Source: Callipepla californica brunnescens (taxonomy: Eukaryota; Chordata; Aves; Galliformes; Odontophoridae). From it: 64,000 nucleotides of DNA. Position 1 is the stretch's first letter. Each line of letters starts with the position of its first letter. This document shows positions 47,945 through 60,100 of this stretch, piece by piece. The translations under genes were made by a program, and so were the position numbers. The stretch is from NCBI GenBank assembly GCA_023055505.1, contig JALIRH010000001.1, positions 97,433,034 to 97,497,033 on the forward strand, in the 5' to 3' direction. The notes below the pieces were generated by a model. That model had not been told where the DNA came from. It did not search any database and saw only the letters and a program-made list of their open reading frames with translations.

Positions 47945-50900
47945 GTCTGTGAAACTTTTCTTCGCTTTAGAACATTACATGGAGAATTCGTAAGGAACAC
48001 AGATCTGGGGTTCATCTAAGGATGGTGCCTTGAATCTTCATCATGCCATTGAAGGCAGGATGGGAAGGAACCCAGCTTTTGTGTTTATGATATGGATTTT
48101 ATCTTCCAGCCATTTCCCCTCCATTCTGCGAACTGGTGGATGCTTTGTAACCTGACACACCTCCCATTAAGACGTATGTTGTTTTCATGTCCACTGGAGT
48201 TCACACTAACAGAGCATATTTTTAATTACTGAAGCATAATCATTTAGTAACTAGTAGTAATTAGAAGTGCTACCTACATATGATGAAATTCTTCTGTGCA
48301 GCAACAGAATTTACATTTCTTTGTACATTTGACAACAATAATGGGACTCTGATCTTCTGAAGACTAACTCATATGCCTGTGAAACAGCATTTAAATATAA
48401 GAATGCAGAAGATCCTGAATCTCTCAACAATATTGTTCTGTTCCAAATATAGCTTCTTGGGGTGAAAGTATTATCCCTGCTGTGTGAATGCAATTTTTTT
48501 ACCCAGTGATATGCTGACATTGTTTACTGACACTGTCTAGTTAAGATGAATTGACAATCTTTGTTTTCTGTCAGGCTGGATTTCCAAATTCTCTTGAACA
48601 GATGAACTTAGAAATGAATGCTTTCTAGCTCACATACCTATCTAATTATAGGTCATCTTAAGAATACAGGCTATCTGTCAAGAAACAAATATCTGGGCCT
48701 TGTGTGAGAAGATACCTAGATGAAAATAATAACTGAAATACTTAACTAAGCTTTGCAAGATACAAATAGCTATTAAAAATAATGTGCACCATTCATTGGA
48801 AGTCCACAACAGTTCTGCTTTTTATCACTGTAAGTTTACTTAGTGGAACTAGTTTTCTCTTGTTCCTTAAATCTGTTTCACTCTGTCCAGGCATTTCTCC
48901 CTGTGGAAAGCTGTATGGTGGTGTGAAATCTGTGGCACCATCAGATTTTTGTGCAGTGGTTTGGACTGGAACTGCTTGAGTGGCAGATAACTGAATCCCC
49001 ATGACAAACTACAACAGAGCCTGTTTGGCATTGATATCTCATTTATTATATCATGTGCCTCAGACAGTTATGTTAGCTTCCTCACTTTCTTCTTTATGTA
49101 TTTTAATCTTGAATTTCTGACATTCCTAGACATGAGATTATTATATTACATTTTATTTGATTAAGATGAGGTACATTAGATGCTTATTAATTGGAAAAAA
49201 ATAGATGACTGGTTCTAAGTGTTTGTCTTATGAATTAAAAAACAAATAACTCAGTTGTTCCTGATGTCTATGACAATGTGATAATAGCTTCTCAGTTACA
49301 TTTAAAACAAATAACTTCCTTAGGTAAACAGAAATATCTTTACAAAGTACCTCATGAGTTTATTTTGAAGAGTATTTTATATATTTTGTGCAAAAAATTA
49401 ATAATGGAATGGTATAATGTAACGGGTTAAGTATTCCTATGTGTGCACAGTTTTCAAGCATGGGACTTGTGTTCAAAACAGTTTAATCTCTGTTTTGGAA
49501 GTACATATACACGTTTACTTTGAAGCATGGATTTGAAATCGGTTTCAGTGGAAGTTAAGGATGAATTTAAGGGTGCTTTTGTGAACGGTAGTTCTCAATG
49601 ATTTTCTTGAGCTCTGTGTATTTATGAAGAATTGAAGTACTCAGGACTGTAAGAATGGATACCACTGAGATGTGCCAGTGCTGCAAAGCTTAACATAGAC
49701 TGAACTGACCTGGAAGTCAGACAAGTTTTTGTATCAGCTATTAGTTCTGCCTGTTGATGTTGAAAATGAACATGGAGAACAAGGTGATATTATGTTATTA
49801 CCATATTAGGTTAATAGGTAAATCTCTGTGTGAAGCAAATTAAAAATGTGCATGACTTCTGTCATGACTGGTCACTGATGTTCCCTATGACGGTGAAGAT
49901 GTGTAGGAAGAATAAGAAGCCTTGAATGCGTTAAGAATATGAAGAGAGAAATGCTGGGCCAGAGAGAATGGCTGTGTTTTTGCTGGTGCATTCTTCACCA
50001 CTACTAAGTGCTAAGGTGTTATTGCCATGGGCGTACCCACAGTCAGTCCAACCTCTGTTTTCCAAGGAGCTGATCACTGCTTATATGAGAGAGGCAACTG
50101 AAAAAGTAGCTTTGCATATTCTTTCTGTTGTCCTTCTAGAGAATCTGAATTGGTATATTCATTTGTGTTTATATTTATGTTAGCACTTCATTGGGAAGTG
50201 CAGACTCAATAGCTCATCCCTAACAGACTGGAGGAAGAGTTGGGCTGGGCCCTCAGCTTGCAAGGAGCCATGGGTTATCTTCCCTTTTGAGGAAGGGAGC
50301 AATGGGAAGTGGACCCAGCTGGTGACATTCCTTATGCTTTTTGGAAGGAAACAGGAATTTTTCAAAAGGAGAAAACTAATGGTATTATCCTGAAAGTTGC
50401 AAGGGTGGCCAAGTACGTGAGAGCCAAGTATCCCTGTGAGCTGCAGTCCTGGAAAACATGCAGGGTTTGTTGTTAAGTTTAGTGTGATAGCAGCTGCTGC
50501 TCCAGGCAAATGCTTTGTAGAATTAGAAACCATTAGTGTCTGAAGTGACACATTCAGAAAATGTCTCTACATGAATAATTAGCTCACACAGCAAAGCTGC
50601 AGCTTGCTGATAGCACGTTTTCCTCACTTTCGAGGTTTTATTTTTTTTTTTGTCTCAAATGTTTTGGTGGTTGTCATTGCTAGTTTATTCCCTGTGTGAC
50701 AAATAAGTGGTAAATGAAGGTGTTTTCACATATTAGAACAACCTGCATGTTTATATTTTTAAAGCTGCTTCAAAGATGCAATTGAGACCCTGAAGAGCTT
50801 TTGCTGTTCAAGCTTCTGGAAGCCACACTAAACGGCTTCTTGCAAGTTTCCAGTCTGAGGAACTGTGAAGTAATTATTCAAGTGTTCATATGGAAGGAAA

Positions 50901-53900
50901 AAAAATCTCTTTAGAGGCAATGTGTTGCTGAAGATTTGTTTTCCCTTTTCTGTTTCAGCTGCCTCTTCTCCAGTTCAAAATATTCTATGTTCTTAGAAAT
51001 TGTTCTTGTTTCTTTTTGCAGAATATCTTTTGTGTAGTAGCTGAAAATGAATTTGTAAATCACGCATGACCCCATATTTTGGTTTCTATAATACATGCAG
51101 TTTTCATTCAGTTGTTATACAAAATTACCATATTTTCTGTATTGTACCAATCTGGCTATGGCTCAACATTGCTCTTTGATGATAACATAAAATCTGTGTC
51201 ACATTTGTATCATAATTCAAGAATGAAAACAGTAAGAGTGACTTAAAGTATATTCTCTGCAGATTACTATGGCCAAGTGCAAGTAAATAAGGGAAAAATA
51301 CCTAGTGGATATCTGGTTCAGATATTTGAAATCTTTAGTGACTCATAAGTCAACAGGTCATAATACAATTATTTGTACTGTACTTACTGCACAAAAGACC
51401 AAAAGAACGTATGTTTTTAATAGAATGTATGCAAGAAGGTGCTGACAAAATACTGGAGTACTTTTAATGTTTGCTCCTACATCAAACATGCTGAGATGAG
51501 GCTTAACAGCCCACCAGAGAATTCACATTCGCCTCAGTGCTGTTAGTAAAAGCTGTAATTAACTCTATCTTTTGAAAATGTTCAAAATGAAAGACAACCT
51601 AGTTCTCAGTTATAGAACAATATAGTACAGCAGAAACATTATCTATTTTTTCATTATAAGATGCAGGTGCATAACCAGGAAGAATACTAACATGATTATT
51701 TCTTAGTAAACCTCTGCAGAGTATAACCATCTAGCAGAGCAATGAAATGAAAGCTTCTCTTTATCTCAGCAGAATGCCACTGCTGAATGTATTGAAAAAT
51801 AATTTGACTTTCTGGGATATTTTCACTTTCACACTCCTGGTTCCTCTCCTTTAATTGTCAATATCCCTACTACCTAGTGATTTTGGGGGAGGATTAGGGT
51901 TAGCCTAATTGCTTTCTTCACTCTTGACAGCATTAGTGAAGCTGGCATCTTCAGCAAAGTCCCTTGGGCCTTACTGCTGCTGAATAATGCAGGTTACAGC
52001 TCTGTACCCCAGAGCAACTTTCACCCCCTCATTCTGGAGGGCTTAGTAGAGTGAGGTAGGATCCCAACAGAGGCTGAACATGGTCTGATGCAGGAATAAG
52101 CAGAGCTGGCCATGACCTAATTAGGAGTCATGGGACCAAGAGGGACTGTGACTGTGCCTAGCCTCTGGTCAAAGTTGTTGAGGATTGCACTTATTTGCTT
52201 TATTGAAACACTAAAGCAGTCACTGAAACCTTTGAATTTTTCATCTGTCCTTTTACAAGGCTTACTTTATTTTACAGCTGAAACCTACTAGTTGAGAAGG
52301 AACTTCCAAATGCTTTGTGACAGGGAAGGGCCTGCTACCCTTTTTACCCCATGAAATGTTAAATGCTAACTGTTCAATTATGTATGCAGTTCAGAGGAAA
52401 AGCAGTGAAGAGAGAAGTCAGAGGGGTGAGGGACTTCTAGAAAGGAACAAGTATCCCTGGTCAGTTGAAGGATTAAGCTAAGCCAATATTTACTTCCCCC
52501 CCTTCCATTGTGTCTTTGTAATAACACCTGCTGAATTTCTAGCCCATTACTTCCTGTAATTACTTTCTGAACACCTGTGAGCTTTTGACACCTCCAACAT
52601 CTAGCATCAGGAATGAAGAAGTTCTTTCCCTTGTTTTTCAACCTGTGATGTTATTTAGCTTGAAGACTGCTAGTTCTTGGCTATACTTTCCTCCTATACA
52701 TTTATTATTCATCTTCTTACTGCTGTGATCTTTTTTTGTCCCTGTCAAACTGTTCCATTAGTCATCTCTTTTCCAGGATGAAGAGTCCTTGTCTAGTTGG
52801 TCATTCCTTGTCATTCCCTGCCTCTAGTCATTCTTCTGCTATTTTCATCTCCAGCACAGTTCCTCCTGTTCTCCTTGTAGAGCTCATGATGTACTTACAC
52901 TGAGTTTTTCATACATTGTCATGTAACTTGGAGCTTAGAAGTGGGAAGCTGAACTGGATCAGGTCAGAGGTCTATTTACTATCTTGTCTCAACGTGGTCC
53001 ATTAGCACATGTCTGGAGAAACACAGAAGAGAAGGCTGCTTAAGTTTTGCACTTTCAGCCTCTGATTCATGCACTGCGAGTTGGCTTTATCTCCTGATTT
53101 TAATGACAGAAGTCTAAGACTTCTCCAAAAGGTATCCATCGCAGCTTTGTTCCACTGAACTCCTTCAATGAAGTGAAAAGATGTCTCTGTCTGCTGACTG
53201 TTTTATTTCTTGATGCTTAAAAACAGGAAGAGATTTCCCTTTCAAAAGATATTGCCTCATCTCTTTTGAGAATTGCCCAATAAAGAGTGCTGAAAAGCAT
53301 ACAAGCCAGGAATAACTGGAAAACAAGAATAAATTTTTGTATTTACTCTGAAAAGTTACTTCGTGGGGAAAAAAGGTAAAAGCCAAAATCCACCAACTTT
53401 GAAATCTGAAACTATCCTGCCTTAAATTTGCTCTGTAGGAACAAACAAATACAGAATACAGGGGAAATACAGTAACAGATCTTGAACTGATTACTCTGTT
53501 AAAAACGGACTGAAGTCTTGTTTTTAAGGGGTATGAATGATCTGTGTGCACTGAGGCACATCCATTCCATACAAGCCTTTTTTTTTTTGTCTATAAACCT
53601 TCACTGAATAATGTCTTAGTGGACCTATGAAATTGATCATGAATACATGTTAAGATTATAAAAGAATGAATCTCTTGAAATGTAATTATAAACAGCTACT
53701 TCAGCACAGATCTTTTAAGTCAGTTGGAAGTAATTAACTTTAGGATGATTTATCGCAGAGATTAATCTTTCAGTTAGGTTCTGAAGTATGCTGCTCACTA
53801 CAATTTTAATGGATACACAGTGACAGCATTACGTGCCTTCGCTGCCACCCAATAGATGTACTGCCTTAGTATCTCTATGCATATTAAGTGTATTTTCACT

Positions 53901-55871
53901 GCACGTTTCTAATTAGCTGTTACTGTATTTTGAACACTATCTTTGCCTGATGCAAGGGTTTTATAAAAGTCAAGCCCTGAGGAGTCCCACAGATGAGATC
54001 TTTCAGTTTTTCACAGTACACATCATTGTAATCCTGAGCCATAAATTGTTGGTTGTCAGCCTCTCCATCAGAGTCATAAAGCCATGAGTGCTTAATCATG
54101 CATGCAGGGTCCTATTGATTTTTGATTAGCAAAGATAGTGTATACAATCTGTGGACATTATAAGCGTAATGTTCCCATTCTGTGAGAAATGGCTATTTGT
54201 TGAGTTAATTGAATGTCTGTATCATAATGAATTTGAATGTAAGTAACATCAAGGATGCTTTTTGTATTTTTGACTTCACAATTTTTGGTACACTAATAGG
54301 CTGAACTGCTCTGGCACTGAGTGGAAAACAATTTCTTTTTTATATATAAAAGAAATCAAGGAATTCTGTAGGCGTTTCTATTTTCTGTGAAATCTCCCCA
54401 GTATAATGAACTCCCTGCTTTGCTGAGGAGAGCAGACTGCCTTGCACAGTTCAAGATTTGACTTCTTATGGGTTTCAGCCAGACTGAGTGTAATCCTTAG
54501 CCTGCTGAAAGCATATTCATTACTTGTTCTTCCAGGAACCAGCTTTTAGCCTCATAAACAATAAGTTGTGTCACACTGGAAGAACCAAACATTATATTTC
54601 CCTCAGAATTCTTTTGAGGTTCAAAATTGTTTCAAGTTGTTTGATTTCGTGATCCCTTTATCAGCCTCCTTACATTTCCTTCCTGGTGTACAGGAAGGAC
54701 ATCAACCTAAGGTAGGGAAGCTAGTTGAAAGAACACACCAGCAGTTTTGCATGACAGTCCCTTCCTGACAAAACATTTGAGCTTGAGTTAACCTCTGTTT
54801 CCCTTCCAGATCACACATGTCTTAAGTAATATATGTCAGATAAAGATATCTGCTGTAGAGAAAGTATTTAAGCAAATAAAGGGGAATCCTTGGAACATCA
54901 GCTACCACGGTCCCATCATAAAGAGTCCATTTTTGTTGCATTGATTTTCAGTGTCTTTTGTCAGAGCTCTTTTATGTCAAGGTTCATATAAAAATGTGAA
55001 CCTTTCTGTTGTTTCAAGTTGGCATGAAAAAGTAATAGCAAAATGATTGCATGAATTAACTAGAATACCTTTCTGCTGGAATGAACCTTTCCATGCACCC
55101 CAGTGCATTTGTTAAAAAGCTGCTTTTGCTTGCTACAGCTTTGTCTGTACCAGCCCACGGCTTCCTCTTGTTCACAATACATTTCCTCACCTACAAGACT
55201 CTGATCTATTAGCCAAAAAATCTGAGCCATCAGCATGTACAGAGCTGATGGCAGAGCTGAGAAGCCTGTAGCTAGTGTGCGAAGTTGGTGATTCCAATCT
55301 GTGTAAAAGCAACTTCAAGTTTAATAACCCTGCTTTTCCTTGAAACTTGTATTCTCTCTTTACCAACCAGTAAGGCCTGGCTGTCACAGGAAGGAGTAAT
55401 CCTGTGGTAATGAGATTGCAACAGAAAAGTTTGTTTCTGTATTAAAAAAAAAAAAAAAGGCCATGAGCTGTAGGAAGTGCTGACAACAGCTAATAGGATT
55501 ATGAGAAGTTTACAGGATTTTACAGTTTCTGACACAGATGAGCCCCTTTTGTGTAACCTTCAAGTCTAGACTCATGCAGCTAACCAGCATGTGGGCATCC
55601 CCATGTGTGCCTGCATTTCCCACCCCCAACAGTTTTTCTAAAAGCTTGATAAGAAATCTCCACCTTGCATGAAGACCCTTTCAGTGTACTCTGAGATCGT
55701 TATTGCTTTTACTCGTGGCAGATCCAGATGTACCAATCTATACAACTGTGAGATCCAAGGAAGAATAAAGCATTTACTCTCAGTACAGCTGATGGCTTTT
55801 GTGTTAATAGTGCCTCCATAGCTTTATCTGTTTCCCCTCATTTTCTTGTTATCTCCAGAGGCTGATTTTTC
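47945..55871. other. Gene desert, no gene recognised
   Basis: About 8 kb of AT-rich unique sequence without CR1 or any recognisable gene. ORFs up to 128 codons (for example 53165-53551 minus) show no domain. A candidate non-coding element at 53650-54190 is listed separately. A 14-A run lies at about 55444-55457. Confidence 0.45.
53650..54190. promoter_or_regulatory. Candidate conserved non-coding element
   Basis: Non-repeat AT-rich block with clustered motifs: TAATTAAC, TATGCATATTAAG (octamer-like), CTAATTAGC, TTAATCATGCATGC and GATTAATC. It also has scattered CpG (TTATCGCAG, TTACGTGCC, TTCGCTGCC). It has no coding potential. It is typical in look of developmental enhancers in gene deserts, but no alignment was available. 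Confidence 0.28.
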
Positions 55872-56090
55872 ACAGTATCTCAGAACTAGTGTGATGTCAG
55901 CAGGGACCTCTGTGTGTCCAACCCAGGACCATGTCCAGTTGAATTTTGAATGCCTTTAAAGATGGAGACTCCCCAGCCTTTCCGAGCACCCTACTGCAGT
56001 GTTCAACAGTCTTCACAGTAAAAAGTGTTTTTGTTCAGATGGGATTTCATGCGTTTCAGTTTGTGTCCATGTGTTTCAATAAACTTGTGT
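55872..56090 (-). mobile_element. CR1-like fragment (minus), old
   Basis: TCAGCAGGGACCTCTGTGTG, then ATGCCTTTAAAGATGGAGAC, then GAGCACCCTACTGCAGTGTT and CACAGTAAAAAGTGTTTTTG. It resembles the fragment at 6888-7062, suggesting the same old subfamily. Confidence 0.72.
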
Positions 56091-57012
56091 CCAGGTTTGT
56101 GAGTATGCTTATAGCGTGGGATTCATTTCAGGTACAGACTCAGCCCACTCAAAGTAAGTTTATAAGGCAGTAAGTCTACAAGTAAAAATGCACCAGGTAC
56201 GGACTGTGCTGGATGGTTTTGTCAAAGAGTTGAAACAGTCTCAGGCAGAGCCAGGAGTATGGATAAAGTGATTTGGGTGACCAGGAGTCCACAGTTTGGG
56301 CTTGCTCTCTACCAAACCTTTCCTGTTATATAGCAGCACCTATAAGCAGCTACGTTAATTCACCTCTAAACATGCCTGAGGAAAGAGTTATAACTGTAGG
56401 ATTTAACCTCTTTATCGCACAGAGGACTTGTGCCATGGATGTAGCATTCCCTTGATATACAAAAGTGCAGTCTTTAAAGAGAACATAGGAAGGGAGAGAT
56501 TTAAAATGAGTTCTGGGATAACTACTGAGAATGTTATTTCCATCTGTTCACTTATAAAACAAACAGCATAGTAATAACATCTAAAAATGACTTAATGTTG
56601 CCTGTTTCACAGGCTTTTGAAGTTGGATAAGATACAACAGAAACAAATCCACAGCTTCAAATCCAGAAGAAACATTTATTAACTGGTCCAGTGTGCTGTA
56701 TATCAGATAATTCCTGCATCAGATCCCTAATTTTAAGGTATAGAATAAATGTTTTTAAACTCTTGTAGAACCTCTAGATAAGTTTTGTTGTTGTTTTTTC
56801 TCCAAATGAATACCCATTTACAGATAGCATAGCTAAAAATATATACCACTCCTTTAGGTCTAAATGTGGTCAGATACTCTGTTATTTTCTGCTTGGTAGG
56901 TACTTTCAAACAGGAACCAGGTGGTGTTTGTTTTTATTGATCTTACAGGTTGTTCAAGAGCTTCAAAGAATTATTGTAGGAAACACTTTTAAACTTATTT
57001 TCATAACTCAAC
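56091..57012. other. Intergenic, no gene recognised
   Basis: AT-rich and unique, with no gene or repeat recognised. Confidence 0.45.
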
Positions 57013-57180
57013 TGTCACAGAATTCCAGGGATTGGAATGGACTTGGAGATTGTTGGGTCCAACCCTCTGCTAAAGCAAGTACCCTGCAGTAGGTTGCATG
57101 GTAGGTTTACAGATAGGTTTTGAATGTCTCCATAGAAGAAGACTCCACAGCTTCTCTGGGCAGCCTGTAGCTGTCACTAA
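57013..57180 (-). mobile_element. CR1 LINE fragment (minus), diverged
   Basis: GTCACAGAATTCCAGGGATT, then GTTGGGTCCAACCCTCTGCT, then TTTGAATGTCTCCATAGAAG and CTTCTCTGGGCAGCCTG. Subfamily similar to the copy at 36983-37400. Confidence 0.82.
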
Positions 57181-60100
57181 TTAACACACATACCTTTTGT
57201 ATCACACGTCTGACTTCAAGTTATCATCTCTCCACTGTCACCCTTTGAAAGTGATTCCGTCGCTATCCTCCATGGTAATGTTTCTGTATTGGCATGTGTG
57301 TACTCAAAAAAATCATTTTATATTTTCAGTAATGCACTGTGACTTATCGTGGGTCTTGTAGGTAATTCGTGTAAGTAGCAGGAAACCAAATCCATTTCCT
57401 AAATGTCAGTTCAGCGATTTACTTTCTACAAAATCATTGGAAAATAAGTTAGAATATAAGGCAAAGCTTGTGTAAGTTTTCTGGTTGGTCTCAGCAGGTT
57501 TAGAGCCAGGAGTTACTTCATTTTTTGGCATTGCCTCTATATAGCTGAGTTAAGATCAAACATTTTTCTATTACAGAAACTGCTTCAAGGAGCAGTGGTT
57601 GTTTATCAGCTCTTTCTTTGATTGTGTGTGGTAGCACTGCTGCATGATAGTCAACTTTCTTTTTGTATACAACACTGAGCGGAAATGTTGGAAGCTTGTT
57701 AAGAAATCTTAGGGAGCCTTTTTTACATGGAGACAGAGAAGAGGGTAGAATGTTTGCAATCTTCACATGAAGAATGTGTTGATGCCTAATTTATCAGTCT
57801 TTGACACTGGAAGGTATTTACTGGGGAGAAGACTGTCCAACTATAATTGTCCACAGCTTAATTTGGTTTCTTGCTTATGCCTTTTAAGCCTTTTACTTGT
57901 AACATGTGTTGGTTCTGCATATAGAAGGCTCAATTAGTTCCTTGTTTCTTGACATATATTTTTAAGGGACAGATTACTGCTACGTTTCATCTGCTCACTT
58001 GTATTCTTTGTTTCTTGTGTAGCTGGGGTCCCAGTGATTTTTTTTTTTTTTTAATGCTGTGCATCTTTCATTTTACAGCCAGAGTTCCTTGGTATTTATC
58101 TAGGTAGAGGGACGCAGATTGCTCTTACCTTCCTACTCCTGCGTAAAATATATTTAATTGCGTTAATAAGTCCAAAAAGAAAGTTTAATGTGCTTGGGAC
58201 TCACGATGGAGGTGACATTTTCTTATCAGTCCTGGAAAAGTACAGTGGATGAGAGAATCTAATCTTGGGAACTAGGGTGAAATTTGGACAGCTTTACAGA
58301 AACAGCAAGGAACTGGATAAGCTACAGGTTTCTCAAATCATAAACTGTGCTGATAACACCACTTTTCATCACTTTGGAGCCTTTTAATAATAGTGCAAAA
58401 TAAAAGAGTACTCTGTGTTCGTGATTAAAATTGCTTCCAAGAGAGAGACTAAAATGTCTAACCAGTAGCTATTCTGTGTCATAAAAGGAAAAGAGGGGAC
58501 TTATAAGCTAGAATGAGGGATTTCTTAACTATTTGAGGGAAGGACAACAATTTTACATCCATTTCTTCCTCTGATAATAGCGCAAGTGGGTAATCTGTAA
58601 GGACAGGAAAGCCTTCCTCACCCCAATAACATATAACTAGGTAAGTAAGTCCAGTTGCATTCTTCTCCTCTTGCACATGCAGTAAATGTACTCTTTATAA
58701 ATATTCCTCTAGTAATCGTTCTGGTAAACCTTAATCTTGAGCAGTGACCTTCAGTGTACCAGAAATTCATGTTAGACACCAAATGCCTACAACCCCAGGA
58801 CTTCAGAATTTGTAGTCTCAACACCACAGTGCAAGATGTGACTGAATAATAACGCACCACATAAGGAATTAGTAAAATTAAGAGGAGAGCCTTGCTGTTG
58901 GAAAACAGCTTTAGCTAAGTTAGTTAAATCTAGGCTAATGACTGAAGTTATTATAAATTCATTGTGGCACTTCAAAGGAGAGATTTCTCTATGGTCATTA
59001 CAGAATGGGGCCATTTTAGTCAGGAGGTTTCTATTATTTTAGCACTAAGACAACACTTTATCACTAAGGCAGGTGCATATACCTATTAGTTAGCGTTGAA
59101 CTGCTTTAGGTAACTTCTGGAAAATACTAGCTTCACTACTGCATCTTTACTACTGTTTTGTTTCCTGCTCCAGGTTTATTTAATCTGAAGAGTATGGGTG
59201 AGGCTTCTGTGTTTCCTGGTGTGAGCAGTTGCAGTCTCTTAGGCATTATGTGTGTGCCCCTAAATGTAGTTATGATTTAAAATTCTTCTTCATATAACAC
59301 ATCTAAAATTTAGATGTGTTATAAGATTGAAAAGGTTGATTTAATGTTGTTGGAAGGAAAACCTGATTATATGTGGTCAACTTTGCTCTTTTTGTATCTA
59401 TTAGTTTCAGATCTTTACAGATGCACACAGAAATCAAGATAATGTTTACATTCAAGTTAGTTTTAAGATTTTTCATATCAGTATGCCTAAACACTTCTGA
59501 ATGGAAGATGAAATTCTAAGAAACTGTCGTGAGCACTTGATATCATCTTATGGTTTATTCTTGGGTCTTCTGTAAGATCAACTCACGCTACCTATAAGAA
59601 CATCCTCCATTGTTGTGTTCCACTTGAGAGGTATTGCTGCCTCCCCTTGAAATCCACTAATACATTGGCACTATGTCTGTGGCTTTCTGGTAAGCCTACA
59701 ATGGGATCATTTAAAAGTTGTGCTATTAAAACTTTTATACCTCATAAAAATCCAGTGCTACGTCATGTATTATGCTTATGTCACTTCATGCAAAGAGTCT
59801 GCTCAGGATCCATTTTCATTTTGCAAGCTTTATGTTTTACCATTTTTACTGTGTTTGATCAGTAGTTATTTGAAATGAAAACTTCTGCATCTAATTCTGC
59901 TGTAGACATTTTGCCTGTATGCTGGTGCATGACATGTATGATTTTAGGAGATTACTCTTTTATTCCTAAGACATATTTTTATGTGCTATATAATAAAACT
60001 TGTTTAAATAAAATAGAGAAGTTTATATTTAGTGTCTTAGAATTACTCTGTTTTGATATAGTTTGTCCATTTTTTTCTCCCCCGTGTTCTTTCTGCTTAC

